Shown: positions 57,285 to 64,000 of the stretch, piece by piece
Position numbering within the stretch: position 1 is the first letter of the stretch
How the letters are laid out: every line of letters begins with the position of its first letter
NCBI GenBank assembly: GCA_963830205.1
Contig: CAWHLP010000012.1
Span: 99,431-163,430 of the forward strand
Direction: 5' to 3'
DNA: 64,000 nt
Source of the DNA: CAVSRC01 sp963830205
Lineage (GTDB): Bacteria; Pseudomonadota; Alphaproteobacteria; Rhizobiales; Kaistiaceae
Notes under the pieces: model-generated
What the model saw: only the letters and a program-made list of their open reading frames with translations
Databases searched by the model: none
Told to the model about the DNA's origin: nothing
Translations under genes and position numbers: made by a program

Positions 57285-58070
57285 GTGGCACAAGCACCCG
57301 CAAAACCCGCCACCCGCGGCGGCCTTCTGTGGCAGTCGTTAGCCGCTCTGGTCGTCCTTGCCATCCTATGCGCGCTGGGTACCTGGCAGGTGCAGCGGCT
57401 GCATTGGAAGAATGCGCTGATCGCCCGCGTCAGCGCCGGGCTCAAGGCCGATCCGGTGGCGGCGCCGGGACCTGAGGACTGGCCGACGCTCGATCTCGGC
57501 GCCCGTGAATACCAGCCGGTCACCGTCAGCGGCCATTTCGACAACAGCCACGAGGCCCACGTCGTCTACACGCTGACCGAGCCTAAGGGTCCGGTCGGCG
57601 GCCCCGGCTATTTCGTCATCACCCCGTTCGAGGCGAGCGGCGGCTGGATCGTCTACGTCAATCGCGGCTTCGTGCCGACGGCCAAGGCCGATCCCAAGAC
57701 GCGACCCGAGGGCCAGGTCGAGGGCGAGACGACCGTCACCGGCGTGCTGCGCCAGCCGGGGGACCGGTCATGGTTCATGCCCGCCGACAATGCCGCCAAG
57801 AACCAGTGGTTCTCGCGCGATCCCGCGCTCTACGCCGCGGCACAGGGCCTGCCGGCGGCCGACGTCGCCCCCTACATCATCGACGAACGTGCCGACCCCA
57901 ACCGCCCCGGCGGCCTGCCCCAGGGCGGCGAGACGGTGGTGATGTTCCCCAACAACCACCTCGGTTATGCCATCACCTGGTATGGCTTGGCGCTCAGTTT
58001 GACGCTGATCTTCGTCCCCTATCTGTGGCGGCGCCTCAGTGAGCAGCGGGCGCAGAAGAAGCCGAGCTAG
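57285..58070 (+). CDS. surf1: SURF1-family oxidase assembly protein
   Basis: 261 aa, with membrane segments at each end (LAALVVLAILCALGTWQVQR; GYAITWYGLALSLTLIFVPY). Family blocks are LGTWQVQRLHWKNALIAR, YVNRGFVPTAKADP and FPNNHLGYAITWYGLA. SURF1 helps insert haem a into CoxA. GTG 57285 is 6 bp after DUF983. It is the last gene of the operon and overlaps the convergent algH by 4 bp. Confidence 0.93.
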   Translation: MAQAPAKPATRGGLLWQSLAALVVLAILCALGTWQVQRLHWKNALIARVSAGLKADPVAAPGPEDWPTLDLGAREYQPVTVSGHFDNSHEAHVVYTLTEPKGPVGGPGYFVITPFEASGGWIVYVNRGFVPTAKADPKTRPEGQVEGETTVTGVLRQPGDRSWFMPADNAAKNQWFSRDPALYAAAQGLPAADVAPYIIDERADPNRPGGLPQGGETVVMFPNNHLGYAITWYGLALSLTLIFVPYLWRRLSEQRAQKKPS

Positions 58071-58678
58071 GCGTGACCGGCCTCGCCGGAGAGCCGCGTC
58101 ACATCGACGCCGATCAGCGCCAGGGCGCGCTGGTACTTGCTCTCCAGGTCCGTGTCGAAGATCACCTCCGACCGAGCCGGGCAATGCAGCCAGCCGTTAG
58201 CCTGGATCTCGCTTTCCAGTTGACCCGGCGCCCAGCCGGCATAGCCCAGCGCCAGCAGCGCGTTCTCGGGGCCAGTGCCCGCGGCGATCGCCTTCAGGAT
58301 CTCCAGCGTCGCCGTCAGCGAGATGCTCTCGCTGATCGGCAGCGTCGAGTTCTCGGCAAAGTAGTCGGCGCTGTGCAGTACGAAGCCGCGGCCCGTCTCG
58401 ACCGGCCCGCCGCGATGGACGCGCATGTGCTGGACGGGCGGCGGCAACCGGATCTCGGGGCCATCCGGGATGATGTCGAGCTGCACCAAGAGGTCCTGGA
58501 AACTGACCTCGGGCGCCGCCTGGTTGATGGTGATGCCCATGGCGCCGTCGGCCGAGTGGGCGCAGATGAACACCACCGTGCGGGCAAAACGGCTATCCTG
58601 CATCGTCGGCATGGCGATGAGGAACTGACCGTCGAGATAACCCCGGCCCTTGGGGGCGCTGTGCAGAGGCATGACCAT
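58067..58678 (-). CDS. YqgE/AlgH family protein
   Basis: 203 aa, soluble. The family text is clear: GYLDGQFLIAMPTMQDSRFA, VFICAHSADGAMGITINQ, VHRGGPVETGRGFVLHSADY, and ALLALGYAGWAPGQLESEI. The role is not settled; in Pseudomonas it was linked to alginate control. It is divergent from the DsbD-like gene across 140 bp. Confidence 0.93.
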   Translation of the reverse strand: MVMPLHSAPKGRGYLDGQFLIAMPTMQDSRFARTVVFICAHSADGAMGITINQAAPEVSFQDLLVQLDIIPDGPEIRLPPPVQHMRVHRGGPVETGRGFVLHSADYFAENSTLPISESISLTATLEILKAIAAGTGPENALLALGYAGWAPGQLESEIQANGWLHCPARSEVIFDTDLESKYQRALALIGVDVTRLSGEAGHA

Positions 58679-58818
58679 GATGGCAAGAGCCTAGAGCCTT
58701 TCCCGGGCCGATGGAAGGCAGCGCGCTCGCCGCGACAAGATGTGCCTCACGAATATATGAAGATGCCGCCAGATCGTGTTGATCGGCCGCTCATGTTCCA
58801 GGCGCTATGTAGGGCACC

Positions 58819-59670
58819 ATGAAGCCATCCCTGAACACATCTCTCCGGCTCGTGCCGGCAGCGCTGCTCATCGTGCTTGCCGCTCCGGCAAGCGCGGCCA
58901 CCGGCGACTGGGCGGAAGGCCAGAAGGCCATGGTCCGCCTGATCGCGTCCGGCGCCGCCAGCGACGGCACCATCGACGGCGCCATCGAGATCGCCCTGCC
59001 GCCCGGCTGGAAGACCTACTGGCGCAACCCCGGCACCGCCGGCATCGCGCCCGCCTTCGATTTTGCCGCCTCGCACAACCTCGATGCACCCGTCATCTCC
59101 TTTCCGGTGCCCGAGGTCGTCGACGACGGCTACAGCGTCACCAACGTCTATGTCGGCGGCGTCGTGCTGCCCTTCCACGCCACGGTGACCGACCCCAAGC
59201 TGCCGGTCGAGATCGCGCTGACTGCCGCGCTCGGCGTCTGTCAGGAGGTCTGCGTGCCGGACGAGGTCACCGCCCACCTGGTCGTGCCGCCGGGCGAGAA
59301 CGATCCGGCGACCTCGGCGGTGCTGACCACGGCGCGCGCCCGCCTGCCGGGCCCGCCCGAGCCCGGCGTGTTCGCGGTCGACAGCATCGTCCGCCAGGGT
59401 GGCACCGACATCCGCCCGGTGTTCCGCATGGCAGCGACCGTGCCAGCTGGTGCCGAGCCCGAGGTCCTGGTCGAAGGGCCGCAGGACTGGGCGCCCTATG
59501 CCCCGGAATTCGTCGGCCGCGACGGCGGCAAGGCGCTCTATGATGTGAAGTTCAGCCTGCTCGGCGCCAAGACGCCGATCGCCGGCGCCAAGGTCCGCAT
59601 CACCATGGCCGCCGGCGGCCGCGCCATCGAGCAGACGCTGGCCCTCGACCCCGGCCAGGCGGTAAACTGA
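58819..59670 (+). CDS. DsbD N-terminal-domain (protein-disulfide reductase-like) periplasmic protein
   Basis: 283 aa with a signal peptide (LVPAALLIVLAAPASAATGD). The body is a DsbD-alpha-like domain: LPPGWKTYWRNPGTAGIAP near residue 54, VVLPFHATV, and LTAALGVCQEVCVPDEVTAH with the CxxxC pair that carries electrons in DsbD. The membrane and thioredoxin domains of full DsbD are absent, so it may work with a separate partner. The next gene is a peroxiredoxin. Confidence 0.82.
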   Translation: MKPSLNTSLRLVPAALLIVLAAPASAATGDWAEGQKAMVRLIASGAASDGTIDGAIEIALPPGWKTYWRNPGTAGIAPAFDFAASHNLDAPVISFPVPEVVDDGYSVTNVYVGGVVLPFHATVTDPKLPVEIALTAALGVCQEVCVPDEVTAHLVVPPGENDPATSAVLTTARARLPGPPEPGVFAVDSIVRQGGTDIRPVFRMAATVPAGAEPEVLVEGPQDWAPYAPEFVGRDGGKALYDVKFSLLGAKTPIAGAKVRITMAAGGRAIEQTLALDPGQAVN

Positions 59671-59713
59671 TCCTCCGCACGAGCTTCACGTCCGTTCAAT
59701 TCGGGAAACCAAC

Positions 59714-60208
59714 ATGATCAAGATAGGGGATCGCCTCCCGGCGGGGTCTTTTCGCGTCAAGAAGGGCGAGGGTGACATCCGCCAGGTGACGGCCGACGAA
59801 CTGTTCAAGGGCCAGCGGGTTGTCCTCATCGGCGTCCCCGGTGCCTTCACCTCGACCTGCCACTACGCCCACATTCCCCAGTTCATCGCCAATGCCGCAA
59901 CGCTCAAGGACAACGGCGTCGACCGCATCGTGGTGATGGCGGTGAACGACGCCCACGTCATGCTGGCGTGGGGCGAGGCGCTCAACGCCGAGGACAAGCT
60001 CGACTTCATTGCCGACGGCAACGCCGACTATGCCAAGGCGCTCGGCCTTGCCATCGATTTGTCGGCATCGGGGTTGGGCACGCGCCTGAAGCGTTTCTCT
60101 GCGCTGGTCGACGACGGCGTGGTGAAGACGCTCAATTTCGAGCCGGAAGGCGGCAAGGGCATCCAGGCGACCGGCGCCGCCACCATGCTGAGCCAGATCT
60201 CGGCCTGA
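59714..60208 (+). CDS. Prx5-type peroxiredoxin
   Basis: 164-aa thiol peroxidase. The peroxidatic cysteine is Cys49 in GVPGAFTSTCHYAHIPQF; the catalytic Thr and Arg (near TRLKRFSALVDDG) are in place. Such enzymes reduce H2O2 and alkyl peroxides with glutaredoxin or thioredoxin. It lies 43 bp after the DsbD-like gene and may share its transcript. Confidence 0.92.
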   Translation: MIKIGDRLPAGSFRVKKGEGDIRQVTADELFKGQRVVLIGVPGAFTSTCHYAHIPQFIANAATLKDNGVDRIVVMAVNDAHVMLAWGEALNAEDKLDFIADGNADYAKALGLAIDLSASGLGTRLKRFSALVDDGVVKTLNFEPEGGKGIQATGAATMLSQISA

Positions 60209-60218
60209 CCACCGGGGA

Positions 60219-60707
60219 TTACGGCGCCGCGTCGGCGGGCGGCGCTTTCTTCTTTTTCTTTTTCGGCTTGAACGGCGCCATGCCTTCGCGCGCCAGCGCA
60301 TCGGCGCGCTCGTTGCCGTCGGTGCCGGCATGGCCCTTGACCCAGTGCCAGGCGATGTCGTGCTTGTGGCCGAGTTCGTCCAGCCGCTGCCACAGGTCGA
60401 CGTTCTTCACCGGCTTGCGGTCGGCCGTCTTCCAGCCGTTCCTCTGCCAGCCGGCGATCCAGCCGGTGACGCCACCGCGGAGATATTGCGAGTCCGTGTA
60501 GAAATCGACCGCGCTCGGCTTATTCAGCGCCGCGAGCGCCTCGATTGCCGCGGTCAGCTCCATGCGGTTGTTGGTGGTCTCCGCCGCGCCGCCCTTGAGC
60601 TCCTTCTCGTGCCCGTTCCAGATGAGCACGGCACCCCAGCCGCCGGGGCCGGGATTGCCCGAGCAGGCGCCGTCGCTCCAGATGCTGATGCGCTTTGCCG
60701 CCGTCAC
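60219..60707 (-). CDS. rnhA: Ribonuclease HI
   Basis: Degrades RNA in RNA-DNA hybrids. 162 aa. The catalytic acids are in SIWSDGACSGNPGPGGWGA, TNNRMELTAAIEAL, FYTDSQYLRGGVTGW and GHAGTDGNERADALAREG. The C-terminus is a Lys run (KPKKKKKKAPP) not found in the E. coli enzyme. GTG 60707 overlaps the thrB stop by 4 bp, an arrangement common in alphaproteobacteria. Confidence 0.95.
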   Translation of the reverse strand: MTAAKRISIWSDGACSGNPGPGGWGAVLIWNGHEKELKGGAAETTNNRMELTAAIEALAALNKPSAVDFYTDSQYLRGGVTGWIAGWQRNGWKTADRKPVKNVDLWQRLDELGHKHDIAWHWVKGHAGTDGNERADALAREGMAPFKPKKKKKKAPPADAAP

Positions 60708-61669
60708 CGGCTGAGCCCATAGGCGGAGGCGTCGCTGACGCCGCGGTGGAAGCGGAGCTTGCGGTAGTATTCGAGCGGGTCCTTCTTCACCACCAGCGCG
60801 CCCGCCGGGACGGTCAGCCAATCGTAGAGGCGGGTGAGCAGGAAGCGCAGCGCCGAGCCGCGCGCCAGCATCGGCAGGGCGTCGATCTCGGCGGCGCTCA
60901 ACGGGCGCACCGCCATATAGGCGGAGAGCAGCGCCCGCGCCTTGGTGACGTTGAGCGAGCCGTCGATCTCGAAGCACCAGGCATTGAGGCACACCGCCAC
61001 GTCGTAGGCGAACATGTCGTTGCAGGCGAAATAGAAGTCGATGAGGCCGGATAGCCTGCCTGAGAGGAAGAAGACGTTGTCGGGGAACAGGTCGGCGTGG
61101 ATGACGCCCTGCGGCAGGTTCGTCGGCCAGGCCCGGTCGGCCTCGTTGAGCTCGTCCTCGATCATCGCCGCCAGCCCCGGCGCCACCGTGTCGGCGCGCC
61201 CGTCGCACATTTCGTAGAGCGGCCGCCAGCCGTCGATGGTGAGCGCGTTCTTGCGGGTGAGCGTGAAGCCGGCACCGGCGAGGTGCAGCCGCGCCAGGGC
61301 GCCGCCGACGGCGGCACAGTGCTCGGCCTGCGGCCGCCGCACCCACATGCCGGAGAGGAAGGTGACCATCGCCGCCGGGCGGCCGGCGAGATGCTTGAGC
61401 GCTTTCCCCTCACGGTCGTGCACCGGCGTCGGGCAGGTGATGCCCTTGGCGGCGAGATGCTCCATGAGGCCGAGGAAGAAGGGCAGGTCGGCCGGCGCAA
61501 CGCGCTTCTCGTACAGCGTCAGGATGAACTGGCCGACCTCGGCGACGACGAGAAAGTTAGAGTTTTCAACGCCTTCCGCAATGCCCTTATAGGACAGCAC
61601 GGCGCCGACGTCATAGCTCTGCATGAAGGCGTCGAATTCGTCGTCAGGGATTTCGGTATAGACCGCCAT
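60704..61669 (-). CDS. thrB: Homoserine kinase (aminoglycoside-kinase fold)
   Basis: Phosphorylates homoserine for threonine synthesis. 321 aa, the APH-fold ThrB of alphaproteobacteria. Text: YKGIAEGVENSNFLVVAEVG near residue 28, the catalytic loop LPQGVIHADLFPDNVFFLSG, and GLIDFYFACNDMFAYDVAVC (the DFG-like Asp). ATG 61669. It lies in an ispH-thrB-rnhA order typical of the order. Confidence 0.94.
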   Translation of the reverse strand: MAVYTEIPDDEFDAFMQSYDVGAVLSYKGIAEGVENSNFLVVAEVGQFILTLYEKRVAPADLPFFLGLMEHLAAKGITCPTPVHDREGKALKHLAGRPAAMVTFLSGMWVRRPQAEHCAAVGGALARLHLAGAGFTLTRKNALTIDGWRPLYEMCDGRADTVAPGLAAMIEDELNEADRAWPTNLPQGVIHADLFPDNVFFLSGRLSGLIDFYFACNDMFAYDVAVCLNAWCFEIDGSLNVTKARALLSAYMAVRPLSAAEIDALPMLARGSALRFLLTRLYDWLTVPAGALVVKKDPLEYYRKLRFHRGVSDASAYGLSR

Positions 61670-61732
61670 GAATCACGTCGCTGGTCGTCGCTCAATCGAT
61701 AGATCACATGCGCCACCGCACGACGCAACGTC

Positions 61733-62695
61733 TCAGGCCAACTCGCGGAGTGCCCGTGGCAGGTTGAACACCACCGCTTCCTCCGCCGCCGTCACCACCT
61801 CGACGGTGACCGCGTAGCGCGCGGCGAAGGCGTCGATCACCTCCTCGACCAGCACTTCCGGCGCCGAGGCGCCCGCCGTGATGCCGACGCGGCGGGCGCC
61901 GGCAAGCCGCTGCCAGTCGATGTCGCCGGCACGCTGCACGAGCAGCGAGACCGGGCAGCCGGCGCGCGTCGCTACTTCGCGCAGGCGCTGCGAATTGGAT
62001 GAGTTGGGCGCGCCGATGACGATCATGGCGTCGATGTCGCGGGCGATGCGCTTGACCGCCTCCTGCCGGTTGGTGGTGGCGTAGCAGATGTCTTCCTTGT
62101 GCGGTGCGGTGATGGACGGGAAGCGCTCGCCGAGGATCGCCACGATCGCGGCGGTGTCATCGACCGACAGTGTCGTCTGGGTGATGAAAGCGAGGTTCTC
62201 GGGCGTCTTCGGCTGGAAGGCGCGGGCATCAGCCTCGGTCTCGATCAGCGTGATGGCGCCCTCGGGCAACTGGCCCATGGTGCCGACCACTTCCGGGTGG
62301 CCGGCATGGCCGATAAGCACGATCTCGCGACCCCTGCGATGATGGATCTCGGCCTCGCGATGCACCTTGGTGACCAGCGGGCAGGTGGCGTCGAGAGGAA
62401 ACAGGTTCCTGAGCTGCGCCGCCTCCGGCACCGCCTTGGCAACGCCGTGGGCGGAGAATACCACCGGCTGGTCGGTGTCGGGGATCTCGTCAAGCTCCTC
62501 GACGAAGACCGCGCCCTTGGCCTTGAGGCCGTCGACCACATAGCGGTTATGGACAATCTCGTGGCGCACATAGACCGGCGGGCCGAACTTTTTCAGCGCC
62601 AGCTCGACGATCTGGATGGCGCGGTCGACACCGGCGCAGAAGCCGCGCGGGCTGCACAGGAGGATGGCGAGGGGCGGCTTGGCGTCTGATGACAT
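61733..62695 (-). CDS. ispH: 4-hydroxy-3-methylbut-2-enyl diphosphate reductase
   Basis: 4Fe-4S enzyme that ends the MEP pathway and yields IPP and DMAPP. 320 aa. The three cluster Cys are in CSPRGFCAGVDRAIQ (the second Cys), LDATCPLVTKVH and ICYATTNRQEAV, the latter close to the expected third site; SAHGVAKAVPEAA and TAGASAPEVLVEEVI also match. ATG 62695 lies 3 bp from the end of the nucleotidyltransferase gene on the same strand. Confidence 0.96.
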   Translation of the reverse strand: MSSDAKPPLAILLCSPRGFCAGVDRAIQIVELALKKFGPPVYVRHEIVHNRYVVDGLKAKGAVFVEELDEIPDTDQPVVFSAHGVAKAVPEAAQLRNLFPLDATCPLVTKVHREAEIHHRRGREIVLIGHAGHPEVVGTMGQLPEGAITLIETEADARAFQPKTPENLAFITQTTLSVDDTAAIVAILGERFPSITAPHKEDICYATTNRQEAVKRIARDIDAMIVIGAPNSSNSQRLREVATRAGCPVSLLVQRAGDIDWQRLAGARRVGITAGASAPEVLVEEVIDAFAARYAVTVEVVTAAEEAVVFNLPRALRELA

Positions 62696-62698
62696 GAT

Positions 62699-63745
62699 CT
62701 AGGGTGCACCACCTGCGTGGGGATCGAACAAATGCTCTGCCTGCTTGAACACGGCCTGCGGAATGGATGCCAGCTCGCGGTGTTCGTAGGGGAGGTGCGT
62801 CAGGTAATGGGCGACGATCTGGCCGACCGCTTCGGCCTGCCCACGGTCGCGTTGCCGTTTGAGGGCCGGGCGGTCCGGGCGTTCCGAGACCCAAAGCTTG
62901 TGCATGGCGAACGCACGCGGATCGGGGACGACGAGGCGCAGAGGCATGCCACGTTCGTCAATGGCCACCGCATCGAACGGCGGACAATTCTGGAGCCAGT
63001 CGAGTCCTTCGATTCCCGCCGCGGCGAGGTCTTCGCCGGCATCTCCCGAGATGTTGTCCGCTTCGTTCTTCCACGGCGGGACCGGCGCCGGCTTGATCAG
63101 GTCGACCAGATAGCCGTCGCGATTGACGGCGCGAAACGTGTTCTGGTCGCGCTCGAACGAGCGGTCGACCCTCTTCAGGAGACGCATGAGACTGCGTTCG
63201 GAGACCGGCATGCTGGCGGCAAGACCTATTTGCTGGCGAACATCGAATAGCAGGTCGATGTCCTCCGTGCTTGTCAGGCCGGCTTCGACGAGGACGCCGG
63301 CGGTTGCTTCGTATGCATAGATAGCGTTTGTGCCGACGATGCGAATGCCCCTGCCCAGGAATCCGCCTGCGTCCAGGGCGCGGACGATCTTGGCAGCGAT
63401 CAGCGGCACGCGCCCCAGGCCGACAGCGCGATTGATGGAGGCCTGACGGTCCAGCAGTTTCTTGTGTTCGGCCAGACGTTCCTTTGCGCCTTGCCGGCCG
63501 CTGTCATATTGGGCTTTCAGCTTCTCCGTCTTGGCGCTGCGTGGACCGAGGGACCTCTGCCGGCGGAGGCCGGTCTTGGGGTCGTAGGCACTACGAACGA
63601 GGTACTGGTCGCCATTGTCCGAGGCCCAGACCATGGAGCCTTTGAACTGATCGAGCCTCTCCCGCGCGTTGCGCCAAGCGTCATAGCGCTGACGGCTGTT
63701 CACCGCCTCGCGTCGCTGATCGTTGTTAAGCTCTTGAAGTTCCAT
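62699..63745 (-). CDS. GSU2403-like nucleotidyltransferase-fold protein
   Basis: About 348 aa. An N-terminal helical region (residues 1-110: QRREAVNSRQRYDAWRNARE, KLKAQYDSGRQGAKERLAEH) is followed by an NTase-like core: RIVGTNAIYAYEATAGVLVE, then STEDIDLLFDVRQQIG (the D-x-D pair) and GYLVDLIKPAP. Later text VPDPRAFAMHKLWVSERPDR resembles the NTase C-terminal part. ATG 63745 is preferred; ATG 63766 adds 7 residues. It has a more mixed base use than ispH, and the 5' side is AT-rich with repeats, so recent acquisition is likely. The function is unknown; related genes occur in accessory and defence-like settings. Confidence 0.65.
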   Translation of the reverse strand: MELQELNNDQRREAVNSRQRYDAWRNARERLDQFKGSMVWASDNGDQYLVRSAYDPKTGLRRQRSLGPRSAKTEKLKAQYDSGRQGAKERLAEHKKLLDRQASINRAVGLGRVPLIAAKIVRALDAGGFLGRGIRIVGTNAIYAYEATAGVLVEAGLTSTEDIDLLFDVRQQIGLAASMPVSERSLMRLLKRVDRSFERDQNTFRAVNRDGYLVDLIKPAPVPPWKNEADNISGDAGEDLAAAGIEGLDWLQNCPPFDAVAIDERGMPLRLVVPDPRAFAMHKLWVSERPDRPALKRQRDRGQAEAVGQIVAHYLTHLPYEHRELASIPQAVFKQAEHLFDPHAGGAP

Positions 63746-63747
63746 GG

Positions 63748-63848
63748 CTTCAACAGTTGCGAGCAAAATTGAGCTTGAGTGTTGAAGTTATGTAGAATCA
63801 ACGACTTCAACAGTCAAGCGCCGCAATCAACTCAACTGTTGAAGTTAT
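63748..63848. promoter_or_regulatory. Repeated operator-like motifs before the nucleotidyltransferase gene
   Basis: An AT-rich stretch with four related motifs: CTTCAACAGTTG (63748-63759), TGTTGAAGTTAT (63780-63791), ACTTCAACAGT (63804-63814) and TGTTGAAGTTAT again (63837-63848). Two are identical 12-mers 57 bases apart, and ACTTCAACAGT pairs exactly with ACTGTTGAAGT at 63835-63845. A half-copy (CTTGAAGT, 63733-63740) lies within the gene start. The array suits a multi-site repressor or an iteron-like binding region. Confidence 0.6.
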
Positions 63849-63864
63849 TGATTCCAAAATGAAT

Positions 63865-64000
63865 TCAGGCCAGCTCTTCCTCTTCGTCCTCTTCCGCCGT
63901 GCGGAAGATCAGCTTGCTCGCCTCGGCCGCCGTCATCGGCTGGCCGTAGAGGAAGCCCTGGACGTATTCGGCGCCGAGCTCTTTGAGCTCGATGGCGTCG
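63865..64000 (-). CDS. C-terminal end of an EAL-domain protein (partial)
   Basis: The last 44 codons of a gene entering from the right edge. The text ELKELGAEYVQGFLYGQPMT is the end of an EAL c-di-GMP phosphodiesterase domain; the tail is acidic (TAEEDEEEELA). The catalytic residues lie outside the window, so activity and any GGDEF domain cannot be judged. Confidence 0.8.
   Translation of the reverse strand, partial: DAIELKELGAEYVQGFLYGQPMTAAEASKLIFRTAEEDEEEELA

Overview
The window is a 64-kb chromosomal segment of a GC-rich alphaproteobacterium. The order Hyphomicrobiales (Rhizobiales) is the best guess. This rests on the families present (DUF4170, DUF2093, DUF6101, IalB, RT0821/Lpp0805 lipoprotein, HAD TIGR01459), an aa3 oxidase operon with ctaB-coxF-ctaG-coxC order, paired M16 peptidases, and lipid A genes waaA-lpxK. 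Most of it is dense housekeeping DNA with 4-8 bp start/stop overlaps. I see no rRNA, tRNA, CRISPR array or insertion sequence.

Layout. 1-10 kb: the 5' part of a sigma-54 response regulator (runs off the left edge), HAD hydrolase-ribF, a lipoprotein, tadA, an RsuA/RluB pseudouridine synthase-rsmD, two M16 peptidases and pmbA. 10-19 kb: DUF4170-acyltransferase-waaA-lpxK (Kdo/lipid A), facing mutL-asmA-DUF2093. 19-21 kb: a GT61 glycosyltransferase and an unrecognised glycosyltransferase-like gene, possibly acquired. 21-31.6 kb: purD-glgP, ubiA, DUF6101, a GlcD-type oxidase, fabI, a histidine phosphatase, aroC and ribB, with two related mosaic repeats either side of ribB. 31.7-42 kb: an RNA methyltransferase, tlyA, a copper-handling cassette (SCO, PCuAC, DUF2946-like), dxs, MarR/cupin, xseB, a deacetylase and two acyl-CoA enzymes. 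42-51 kb: Sua5, a small nucleotidyltransferase, DnaJ, a lipoprotein, pdxH, GNAT, a CPA2 antiporter, a sunset-domain protein, tldD and ialB. 51-58 kb: the cytochrome aa3 oxidase operon coxB-coxA-[three tandem hairpin repeats]-ctaB-coxF-ctaG-coxC-DUF983-surf1. 58-64 kb: AlgH, a DsbD-like domain, a peroxiredoxin, rnhA-thrB-ispH, a likely acquired nucleotidyltransferase-fold gene preceded by an AT-rich array of repeated operator-like motifs, and the end of an EAL gene.

The main anomaly is that eight otherwise convincing genes (sigma-54 regulator, mutL twice, purD, glcD-type oxidase, RNA methyltransferase, acyl-CoA dehydrogenase, Kef antiporter twice, coxA) have broken reading frames. Nine of the ten breaks have the same phase (one base too many or two too few). 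Most can be repaired by restoring one CG unit in a CGCG-like tract. I read this mainly as a systematic sequence or assembly error. True slippage in a strain whose mutL is broken is a less likely alternative.

The most unusual non-gene structures are the covarying tandem hairpins between coxA and ctaB, the paired mosaic repeats around ribB, and the repeat-rich promoter of the nucleotidyltransferase gene at the right edge.
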